Positions 54,262-64,000 of a stretch of 64,000 bases of DNA are shown here, one piece after another. This DNA is from Lactarius indigo (lineage: Eukaryota; Basidiomycota; Agaricomycetes; Russulales; Russulaceae). Both the position numbers and the translations under genes were made by a program. Under the pieces are notes generated by a model, which saw only the letters and a program-made list of their open reading frames with translations, made no database searches and was not told the DNA's origin. Numbering within the stretch: position 1 is the stretch's first letter; the number at the start of each line of letters is the position of its first letter. The DNA lies in NCBI GenBank assembly GCA_025766275.1, contig JAFKAC010000138.1:1-64000 (forward strand). The letters are read 5' to 3'.

Positions 54262-56793
54262 GGGCAGAAATCACAGAGAGGGGCAGACAGCGTATGGTTA
54301 CAGGAGGTCACCGAGATGGCGCAATAGAACGAGTCTATGCGGCCCTTTCAAGTCAAAAGGGCCAGAGGTTTCGTGGAAGCCGAAGCTCGTATTTCTATGA
54401 TGTGTTACTACCGGACCCAGTAGCGGTGTTGTCAATAGAGGTACCGTAGACACGTATCTACGGATCACTCTACGTCGACACAAGAGATAGGTGCCTGCCA
54501 CATTCGAAAACGTTGACGTAGTTTATTATCATGCGTGACGTATATGGTTCATCGGAAATGTATCCCATCGGTGCGTGCGGTAAAGTGCACGCCCAGCATC
54601 TCATCTGCGAAGATGCGGTATCGAGAATAGAAACATCTCGGGGCGCATCGTCATCTGGTTTGATTGTAGCATGCGTCGGGAAGTTCAGAACTGGGGAGTT
54701 TGTTCCCGGGCCGAAATGCCGCGTCTAGGAGAACTCGTGGAGACGGTAGTCGTACACCGATGCCCGAAGCGAGGGTAAAACTCGCTTATGTTCCTGCACG
54801 CCTGCGGCGCGTCTTCAACTTCATTCTCGGCCTTATGCACCACATGCATATATGTGCAGTCAACCACTCCCGGAGTCCCCATAAAGTGGTTCAGTTGCTA
54901 GTCTAAGGCACCCCGTGTTCAGACGGCGGCAGTGTTCAGGCTGCAGTCGTCGGCATTGGTACGCGGCCGTACGCCACGGATTAGCTATTTGAGTCCTCCA
55001 TAACGAACACAACCAAAGTAGAAACGGGTCACTCGATCACTCTTCACACCAGCGCAGGTGGATGTTCCAGGACCTGTTGCGCGTGGTCCTACTCGAGCAA
55101 GAACTTTTCGGTGCCAGTATCGCGTATTACTATGCCATGGTGGGTCACGGTGACGGAAGTTTGGCGCAGCATGATCACGGTAGTGTTGCTGGGGACATTG
55201 CGTTGATCTGTGTCTGGGACAGCAGCACGAGTGACCATGCAAAGACGTGGCATCAGCCACAATAACCCCCAAACCTAATCGAACAAGATCGTATTTTATG
55301 CGGGGTGGCGCATGCACATCTCATCCAAGGCGCGTGATTGAACGCCAGGTACGTTCGCACGACTTCCACAAGGTAAGTTATGGTTTGGGGTATCGCACGA
55401 CGGCACGTCCGCATCAAGCGAGGTCAGCACCAGCACCAGCACCACCAATACATCGGACACTGGGTACGTTCTAACTCCCGATTTTAACCTATTCCTTTAG
55501 GTGTGGCTGCCCCACTCTTCCGACCCCTATTACGGGTTGTGGCACCAGAGTACTTCTCTGCTTCCAGTATCATCAATATCTCCCCTACAAGTCTGTCGCA
55601 TTTGGCTTATCGCCTTCTTAATACCACTGGTTGGGTAATAGGCGGGTATTGGGTTGGCGCCCAATATGCTTTTTCTGCATGCTGGCGAGTTGATTTCCTC
55701 CTGAACCTTAGGTCCCCGACCTCACCAGAATGTTCTCCGAAACCGGAAATCAACATATTCATATTCGCCAGCATGCGTACCAGTGAGTACTTAAACGAGT
55801 GCATCTGTGACAGTCCGAGTCAGTGCGCGCAGATACCATATAGACCCTCCACATGTGCGCATTTACCTTCATTTGAATAGATGCATGAACCCTATTTAGT
55901 ATCCCTGATTCCATGAAGTACGGAGACATTGATTCTTCTCAGACCTCCTTCGCTTCGAGCAATCTTCAAGCGACGAGCGTGGGACAATTTCAGAGACTGG
56001 CCAAAGCGTGTCCGAATTGAATTCGCCGCAACTGTACTGTACATGACGTAAGCGAGAACGAGGCATGTGGAAGCCTCACCATTCTTGTCTGAGTCACCAT
56101 TACCACCTGAAGTTTGCTGCCCAGAAGCAGGAACGAACTTCCTCCAGTGGAACACTGTGTCAGCTGCATAAGGCGACCAGTAGGTGAGATGGTCTCTGTA
56201 CTGTTTTATCTAATCGGCCATCTGTTCAGGTTTGCGCCAGTGGTGTATCCCTGGCGCCCTCGCAATTGACCCCGTAACCACTCAGGCTGGGCGCAGACAG
56301 CACCATCTATAGATCTGCCAAGCCACTGATGCTACAGTAAATGGCGGGCGTAATCACGGGCATAAGAATCTTTCCCACCACCACCACCACCATGAAAGAT
56401 AACGTGGCGTCCCAGCGCCAGCCTGAGGCAGCGGTTATGCCTTTTTACGGTTATTCGCTCGTCCAGATGGCATGCTGGCACTTCTTCGCGAAGCTGTATG
56501 ACGGGCCAGCAGTAACTCTGTGTCCTCCACTCTAGGTATGAAAGTCTGATTGAATGGGCCAGATGACTGCCGTCATTTCATTCTGCTTGTGTCTGCAATC
56601 GAGAGCATTTTCATGGCCTCGCCTCTTCAGGAGGCACCTAACACGCTTAGGTTGCATTTTCTAGTCCTCCTTCCCCCCGCCTGCCACTGGGGTCTCTGGC
56701 GCATAAATACGCTGCTGTTTCTGCGAGAAGCTGCAGTCAGTCTTCAGTGACCCCTCCCCCGCAATACCCGTACTATCACCTCTCCATATAGCT
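54262..56793. other. stretch without a supported gene
   Basis: ORFs at 55503-55880 (+) and 55892-56155 (-) are the longest, and neither shows a known motif. The minus one contains SGQQTSGGNGDSDKNG and KIARSEGGLRRINVSVLHGI, which reads like real protein and may be a fragment of a lost gene. A CATAAATA at about 56702-56709 may serve the GH16 gene. Confidence 0.35.
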
Positions 56794-58343
56794 ATGAAGA
56801 CAATTGCGCCCACCTTCTTCCTCTTTTTTCTGGCACCACAGACATTAGCACGGATGTACTCTGTCGCAGACACCTACCAGGGGGCTAACTTCTTCAACAC
56901 GTTCCAATTCTTCACTGGGGCAGACCCTACGCACGGGCGGGTGCACGTATCTTCTCCCTTTCGTTCTCTGTGCTCCTTGATGATCCTTCTCTTCCAAAAG
57001 TAACTATGTTTCGAGCGGCGATGCTAAGAGCAAAGGCTTGGCCACCGTGTCTGGGGGGAACTTCATCATCCGCGCGGACCACACAACGCACCTGGACCCT
57101 AGTGGCCCTGGACGCAATTCCGTCAGAATCACGTCCAACAAGCAGTACGACACGCATGTCACCATGTAAGATGCCCCCCACCGCCACCGACCTAACAACG
57201 GTATGTAGACGCCGAGGCTGAACGTTATTCTTTTCTTCACAGCTACAATGTCGTGCATATGCCACAAGGCTGCGGGTGCGTGATGGGCGTTTGCTCCATC
57301 TTACTCACGCTTAAACGCGACTCGCTGCAGGACTTGGCCCGCCATATGGGAGAATGGAGCCAATTGGCCGGCAGGGGTACTACCGCTCCGGAATTCTCTT
57401 GGCATTTGGGCCAGCTGGCTTGGCTAACGCATCTTTCTCCGAAAAGGGCGAGATCGACATTGTCGAAGGCGTGAACGACCAAGGTTCGAACCTCGTCACG
57501 TTGCACACCACACCCGGTACGCACTTTTTACTTTGCGAGGCGTGCGTCCTCGAGGGACTCAATCGCAGAACAGGTTGTACCATGCCGGCGTCACGTGCTA
57601 TGACAGGGTGAGAATCGTGATAAAAATTTGGCGCCGGAATATAATGTGAAGGACTGACTGGCGCCCGAACCCCAATACAGCTCGCACACGGGGCTCGACT
57701 GCAACACGGCGGCGAATGGTAACGCGGGCTGTGGAGCCCATGTCACCGATGGTAACAGCTATGGACCCTCGTTCAATGCGAACGGTGGAGGATGGTGAGT
57801 TGCCCTCACCCCCAAAATATTCCTGCAAACCAACTCAGGAGCGACTATAGGTATGCACTAGAACGCACGAACAGCTTCGTCAAAGTGTGGTTCTGGGGCC
57901 GGGGTAGCGGTTCCACGCCAGCTGAAGTGGCGAACGGCGCGGGCTCTATCAATACGGATAACTGGGTGCGCCGAATGTTTTTTGTTGGGGACGTTTTGAC
58001 TCACTCTATCACAAAAAGGGCACACCAGATGCGTACTTCCCGAACGCACAATGTGACATTGGAGCGCACTTCGGGCCAGCAAGCATTATCATCAACATCG
58101 ACCTATGTGAGTGGCTCCGCATGGCCCCATGCAGTCTCCCCCCATGGTAACAATCACCTAGGTGGTGACTGGGCCGGGAACGTCTATTCTTCATCCGGGT
58201 GCCCCGGATCGTGTGTCGGTGAGTTCCCCTTTCAGAGTTATTAAGAGCTCTTTTGTCTGAGAAACGTAGACTTCGTCAACAATAATCCTGGCGCTTTTAG
58301 TGGCGCATATTTCGAGCTCTCTTGGGTTAAAGTTTACCAGTGA
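56794..58343 (+). CDS. secreted GH16 beta-1,3(4)-glucanase
   Basis: A signal peptide (MKTIAPTFFLFFLAPQTLA) starts at 56794. The jelly-roll sequence follows over about eight exons: YQGANFFNTFQFFTGADPTHG; FIIRADHTTHLDPSGPGRNSVRI; TWPAIWENGANWPAG. The catalytic GEIDIVEGVND (about 57450-57480) supplies nucleophile Glu, Asp and acid/base Glu. Later come HTGLDCNTAANGNAGCGAH, ERTNSFVKVWFWGRG, CDIGAHFGPASIIINI, GDWAGNVYSSSGCPGSC and a C-terminal FELSWVKVYQ with the stop at 58341-58343. Exon length and motifs fit basidiomycete laminarinase-type GH16 enzymes that cut beta-1,3/1,4 or 1,3/1,6 glucans outside the cell. All catalytic residues are present. Confidence 0.9.
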
Positions 58344-59475
58344 GAGAGCCTGAGTTATTTGATATTTACTGCGCTGGCCGCTCCTATTTGAAAGGGATCC
58401 TCGTGAGTAGGGGTGGGATCTAGGCGACGTTTCAGACTCTCGTTTAGGGTCTCGTGCGCTGTATGATCGCTGAGTGTTAAATTAAAACGAAACAATGTAT
58501 GGACGAGGATACGCAGCGAAGATTCTAGAGTTTCCTGATTTCGCATGTCAGAGGAGAGAAGTCGGTAATGGATGTTCGCAATGGGAAAGACCCGCATTAA
58601 CTTACTTGCGGCGGGATCCGAGTCGCATTCATTAATTGGGGGGCCCGGTATGACAAACGATTTTCTGAAATGGAACTCGGCTCGTGGCCACCGCACAGCC
58701 CGGGCCTGTGGTGGCTACAACGTGCAGGCACGCTCCAAAGGAAGAAGGGATACCCGGAAAAGCACAGCAGGAACAAGCCACCCGCTGTAGCCGGTCTCCA
58801 AGCCATGAGGCAGTTAAAGGATGTGCTATGTGAGGACGTAGCTAGTTAGCTGACAGGGAACAAAGATACAGGAACAAATGACACCGACTGTGGTTAGCAC
58901 GGGTATGACAATTGGACGGACGGGCGTTGTTGGACCGATAACAGGCGTGATGGATATGCCCATAGAATTCTGTTGCGAGGTGCGTTTTCCAGCCTCGGTT
59001 CATATGGGCTGAGCACGCGGTCGCCGGTCGGTGCAGTTCGTGAACAGCCCGGGTGTGCCAATGGGTGACTAAGCATTCAGCTGGCCCTCAAGCCCTCCCA
59101 AAACCTTTTTTTTTTAAAACATTCTTTCTGTCTTTGTTCTTGTTCTTTTTCCTTTGCAACCGTCACATCCTTTTCACTCCTGCGTTCTTTTTTTTTACGC
59201 GTCAGGACCGGTCCAAGCGATGGCGTCAAGGTGTGATATATGATTTATATGCTGTGACCGCCTCGAGGCAAATTTCCTTACCTGGTGGACTGCAACCTCG
59301 TTGCCTTCGGCCATCTTCATCTTGTCTTGTGTAACGCAAGCCACGTTGGAAACGCGCGTTTGCCATTCTCGTGCGTACTTCAATTCACACCCGACTCCGC
59401 TTCTATCTTTTGCCTCTCCATAGTCCTCCCCCGCTCCCTTTCCTTCCACCACCACCACTTACGCACTCTCCTCCC
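58344..59475. other. intergenic stretch
   Basis: Contains one minus-strand ORF of 113 codons (58696-58355) without a known motif, probably chance. The pyrimidine-rich part from about 59100 to 59475 looks like the 5' UTR/promoter of the next gene. Confidence 0.45.
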
Positions 59476-62400
59476 ATGTCGACGCAATCGCCCCCTCTTA
59501 TTAGAATGCCCACAAACGTTCCGTCACAAGGTATGTGCCACTTCTTTGCCACTCATTATGGATCGATGGTGCACCGGGACATGTCGTGTGTCCTCGTCTC
59601 GTAGTCTCCATTTCATTCATCTCCTTCCTACAACCTGCACGATCCTCTACCACGCCTTTCAATTTCCGTTCGCTGCACAGACCATCTCTTTTTCCCATGT
59701 TGTCTTTTTTTCTCACTTGTGGGCACGCCCGTGTTGTCTTGGTGCTTCTTCCCAGTCGTGGACTGTCAATTTCTTCCCTTGTGCCACTTCAAATCACCTT
59801 CGTGATCATGTGCTGATCCCTCCTTTTCGTTCAGGGCTGAGCTCTTCTCCCCGTGAAAATTCTCCATCACCCACGTTCCGTGAACGTCAGAGGGCCGCCG
59901 CCCGTGGCCAATCGACTTCTTCTTTCCAGGGTTCATATAACGGACAGGCTAGTCCCACGGCTTCTACCACATCGTTTCATCAGAGGCGCTCCCCTCCGCT
60001 TGCCGCGCAAACTGTGCCTGGACAGATCCGCCGCGCCACCTCTCCCTTATACCATAGCACCAGCCGGGATGGTAGTCCGGAACCTCCCCCAGCTCCCATC
60101 CATACCGCGAGTCAACAAAGTATCCTCCATCAAATGACTCCGCAGCAGCAAGCCCACTCTCGTAGTCAATCCGACCTCATGCAACATAGCACCAACCAGA
60201 TGACCCCGGCCATGGGCTTTGCACGACCAGTAGCACGTACCGCTCAACCACAGTTCATGACCCGGGAACCCTTCCAAATGACTCCTGAGCTGATCGCGGA
60301 AATCGACCAAGCCCATTCCATGGGCGTGGGTGCGGGCATGGCGGGAGTGGCATATGCTGGAGGGGCAACTTCAGGCCCTGTCTCTAGGTCTAATCAGCTT
60401 GAATCCAGCTCTCTCCCTAAGGAATCCACTCTCGAGCGTGCCCGTAGCGGAGAGCGTCCGAGCCCCCGTGAATTGGGAGGAGGGCCCGCTCTGCAGCGTC
60501 GCGATACTACTTCCTCACGTGACAAGGATCGCGAAACCTGGGAGCTTCACCGGCGCGGGAGCATGAAGCGTGATCACCCGCCAGGGATTCCCACTCAGCA
60601 GCCCTCTCCGAAACTCGAAGTCCCACGCACAGAGTCTCCAAAGTACCTTCCTTCGCTCAGCGCCTCCAACGATCACACTGGTTCTTACAACCCCGGCGAT
60701 CGCGAACTTCGATCAGCCCAGGCTGCAGCCCTTCCACCGAGCCCTCCCGCCCCCCGTCAGAATGTGCCATATACGGAACCACTACGCTCGACGCCTCCTT
60801 CGGTAGCTAAGCTCGCCACACAGTCGCCAACCGGCCTGTCTGTTAAGGCACGGACTCCCGATAAATCCCTTCCGGTCCAAGAGGAACCCGAAGAGGACGG
60901 CGCTTATGAACAGAATGATAATCAGGAGCAAGAGCGCGACCGATGGACCCCTGGCGGGAGTGAGTATGGGCGGCCCGCCCATCGGCACGAACAGGAAGTA
61001 CGTGACTCAGGGCGCCAGCATCACACTACTTCGTCTCCTACACCCTCATCGGATCTTCTTCCCGAAGGGTATGACTCCCGTTACGATACGCGCCACGAGC
61101 GCAATGGCCGTGAAAATCATGTCCAAGTCCAGCGAAAGAACTCGGACGAAGCGAAGCAGAAGCACGACGGCGATGATGAGGAGCGTGCGCAAAATTCTGG
61201 TCGCACTCAGTCCCAGGACGAGGAGAGTTACACACCACGGTCGCCATCCGCGAGCTTGCCTCATGAACGCAGCTTTGGGACGCGTGATTCACCTGTCCAT
61301 TCACAACAACAGCAGCAACAGCAACAACAACAACAACAACAACATCAGCAGCAGCAGCAGCATGCTCAACGACACCAAGCCCACGTCCCGCGTATTCGGA
61401 GCCGAAACGGCGCCATGGACGGACTTGGCCTACGCACATTCGATGCAGCGAGCTTCGAGAACACGCTAGAACAGCTCATATCGCACGCACCTGAACAGAA
61501 TCACCGATCATATTCAACTACGCAGCTTAACTCTCCCCGTCACATTACTTCGCCTCACCAAATACATTCGCCAAGTCATGAGGAGCACGACCATTTCTTG
61601 GACGACCCTGCAGCAGCATATTATCACGGTTACCCTCACTCTCCTATGGCTACACACTCTCGCCCAGGCGCACCTATTCCACCCACTCCTCACAGTCACA
61701 CAGCCGCGCCGTCTCCTTCGCCTCTGATCTCAGGAATGGGCCGCGCAAATGGCATGAAGCCCGTTCTTCCACCTTATAGCCCTGCTCCGCCGGTGGGCTC
61801 GCCATATCCGTATCCGTTTGGACACATACGTCGCCCGCAGAGCTATACTGGCTCATACAACGGAACTGTGGACCTTTCGCAGATGGATCCCAACGTCGTC
61901 CGTGAACAGCTTGCTCTACAGATGCAGATATATGCGCTTAACAATGGGGGTATGGTTTCTGACTCGACGCTCTCTCCATCATCGACGCCATTCCCGGGGC
62001 CGCAATACAACCCTTGGACGTACCTACAGACGAGCAACGCGTTTGGCACGAGACGTGGGGGGATGGCAGACTCAACGGCGAGCATGCGTTCGAGCCCGAG
62101 TCACCAGCCTGTCCCGTTACCTCCTCTTAGTCGAGGAAATCGTGGGCTGCGCCACCGCGAGCGTTCCCAGGACTTGCGCCGGCGGGCGAAGGTTCGTCCG
62201 CCGCCGCGTGTCGAGAGTACACAGCCACGGGACACGAGTCCCGAATTGTCATCGGGTGAGGAGACAGCTGGTGAATCCACCAAGGTGGGCGAGCAGTCTG
62301 AGCCGCAGCGTTTTGCGCCTCGGCCAGCGCGCTGGGACGAAAGTGCAGACGACGAGGACGAGGCGGACGCAGATGATGGGGAGTGGATCGATGAGGACGT

Positions 62401-63065
62401 AGGAATCGAAGGTGGTGTCGCAGATGACTTGCTGCAGCTCGAATTCCATACCGACTATGTTGGAAATCCTGAGAAGCGTCGCCGAAGGTGGAAGCTCCGT
62501 TGGGAAGCCTTACTTCGTGCTGTAAGTCGCAGTTCGCCACCTCCCCGTGATCATTTAGGCAGGTCTGACCCCGTTACTGGGCTTTTTTTGATGCCGCACG
62601 TAGTTCCATGCACTCGATCGCGAGACGGACACCACCCTCGTGTTACTCGCCGCGCCTTCCCACACGGGCAAGCTCCATTCCGTAGCGTCGCGCGCCGTCC
62701 GCCGCGACAACTCCCTCATCGAGTCACCCGACATGATGAACATCCGCTCCGCCTTTGCAGAAATGGCCGCGCGCCGCCGCGCATCGCGCTCCTCGTCGCT
62801 CCTCGAGCAGCTCTCGCGCGCATCGTCGTCGTCCCGCGATGGATCACCCTCGAGCAGCAGCGACGCGCGCGAGGAAGACCTCCGTCGCGCGCTCGACACA
62901 GCCATTGGGAGCTTGCACGCCCTCGGGAGCCTCTATGAACGACGGGAGATGCGCTGGATCGAGGAGAAGCACAGGCTTGACGAGGATAAGGAGAAAGTCC
63001 AGCTGTTACTCAAACAGGTGCTCGGCGTCGGCGTCGTCGGCAATCTCGTCGACACGGCGCTATAG
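59476..63065 (+). CDS. long disordered protein with conserved Agaricomycete C-terminal domain
   Basis: Exon 1 is 59476 to about 59531 (MSTQSPPLIRMPTNVPSQ). An intron of about 300 nt (GTATGT...CGTTCAG, ending 59834) leads to the main exon (SSSPRENSPSPTFRERQRAAARG...), which runs to 62521 (...WEALLRA). A GTAAGT...GTAG intron joins to FHALDRETDTTLVLLAAPSHT and the rest, stopping at 63065. The middle is rich in Ser, Pro, Gln and His with a poly-Q tract (about 61303-61365). An acidic run precedes the conserved block LEFHTDYVGNPEKRRRRW. The C-terminus (about 200 residues) is helical and likely coiled coil (YERREMRWIEEKHRLDEDKEKVQLLLKQ). I remember this C-terminal block as conserved in Agaricomycetes, but no role is known. 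Confidence 0.8.
61303..61365 (+). repeat. CAA/CAG repeat encoding poly-glutamine
   Basis: About twenty glutamine codons interrupted by one His, followed by further Gln/His. Mixed CAA and CAG codons, so moderately stable. Confidence 0.9.
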
Positions 63066-64000
63066 GGCGTACCTGACCCGTATAGATTTTTTTGCCTTTC
63101 TACTTTTTACTTTTGTCTTTTTTGGTCTCGCTATGTCACGACTTGGTGTTGCTAGATTTGTTTGCATTGCTAGCTAACCTTCATGCATGTATCATGTACT
63201 TGAAACAAACGACCCCGTCACGAAATGTAAAAAAAAACTCTCACGAACGAATATGCTGCTGCTGATCCGGAAAGTTCCATTTTCGGGTGATTATCGATAA
63301 TCGCACGCCAAAAAGCCGGAAAGGATCGACAACTATCATAGTCAGCTCTCGGCATGTACGGTAGGGCCTCTCGTCATTTGATACGCGTTGCATGGTGACT
63401 TGTACGAAATCGAGACGCCATGTGTCCATCCTTCTCGGCCCTATCGATAACTCACTCTGATTCAATCTTAAAACACTGATGGGCAGCAATGTCAAGGCCA
63501 CAGATTATGTTCCTCACAACTTGCAACCGACTCGAACGACGGAGCACGTATCCTTCAAATCGACCGTGATCGTGCCGATAGTTGGCCAGTTCTAGTTGGT
63601 GCGTCGTCTTAGAAGCTGCAGTTTTTATCGTTGATTTTTTTGACCGTGATCCAGGCCCTTTTTACCCGATGTGAGGTGTAAGGCCGACAATCGAATAGAG
63701 AAATCGCTCGGGTTAGGCAACGCGTGTTCTCTGCACGTTTGAACCTACGTTTTACTAGGAAGTGCCAGCTTGCGGAGAATAATAATACGTAGTTCTACAC
63801 TGATCGTCAGCGCAAACAGACAGGAAAGGATAACTAACATCTCCACGACCATTCTTCTGGCTCTATACCGTGCTACGTAACTAGGTACAAAAAGCATCGC
63901 AAGGCCATTATGCCCTCTCCACCCGTGGTACTAAACCCCAATTTGACGATTGACTGTCACTGCTCCCCGTAAGTTGAGGGTTTCTGCCAATTGTGCGGGC
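63066..64000. other. 3' flank, no gene seen
   Basis: A T-rich 3' UTR up to about 63150, then unassigned sequence to the window edge. The minus ORF at 63501-63241 has no motif. Confidence 0.5.

Noticed and set aside
58355..58696. 113-codon minus-strand ORF
   Set aside because: No family features, no neighbours or splice signals that support it; compatible with chance in a GC-rich flank.
1..64000. CRISPR arrays, operons, Shine-Dalgarno sites
   Set aside because: The sequence is eukaryotic with spliceosomal introns. No regularly spaced direct repeats were seen apart from coding ankyrin repeats.
1..64000. tRNA genes
   Set aside because: GGTTCGA-like strings (for example at about 25473 and 57483) were inspected. 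None had a matching A box and acceptor stem.

Overview
The window looks like a basidiomycete (Agaricomycete-type) fungal nuclear genome. Genes are broken by many 48-70 nt introns with GT/GC donors. The content is typical of that group: a Goodbye-NACHT-ankyrin NLR, TPR/F-box paralogues, an intron-rich GMC oxidoreductase, a secreted GH16 glucanase and Tad-type LINEs. No bacterial features were seen. All calls rest on reading the sequence and on remembered family features; no search was run.

Layout. Positions 1-185 hold the 5' end of a minus-strand F-BAR/RhoGAP gene (copy D) that runs off the window. Positions 1317-2955 hold a gag-only remnant of a Ty3-like LTR element. Positions 4997-6440 hold a decayed copy of a membrane-protein gene. 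Positions 6900-12876 hold a 395-residue uncharacterised domain followed by a Goodbye-NACHT-ankyrin NLR; a phase-compatible intron could make them one gene. Positions 13680-16452 hold F-BAR/RhoGAP copy A. Positions 16809-25105 hold a full-length LINE with a perfect 14-bp target duplication. Positions 25912-28231 hold the intact membrane-protein gene. Positions 29366-32655 and 34683-37472 hold F-BAR/RhoGAP copies B and C. Positions 39198-41033 hold a TPR/F-box pseudogene, followed by a small inverted-repeat element and a small secreted-protein gene. From 42875 on, the window carries housekeeping-like and secreted-enzyme genes: a Q-rich coiled-coil/zinc-finger protein, a Crp1/Mdg1-like AMPK-CBM protein, a GMC oxidoreductase, an unresolved region, a GH16 glucanase and a long disordered protein with a conserved C-terminus.

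How it fits together. The left 41 kb is an accessory region shaped by duplication and transposons. The pairs [RhoGAP D + membrane pseudogene] and [RhoGAP A + membrane gene] are collinear and similar in sequence, so they appear to be two copies of one segment. Each copy carries its own transposon between the two genes, and the NLR lies at the junction. The three readable RhoGAP copies all lack the catalytic arginine finger, so the cluster may encode membrane-curving, GTPase-binding but GAP-dead proteins. The right 21 kb looks like ordinary genome, including secreted or oxidative enzymes of the kind used on plant or fungal cell-wall polymers.
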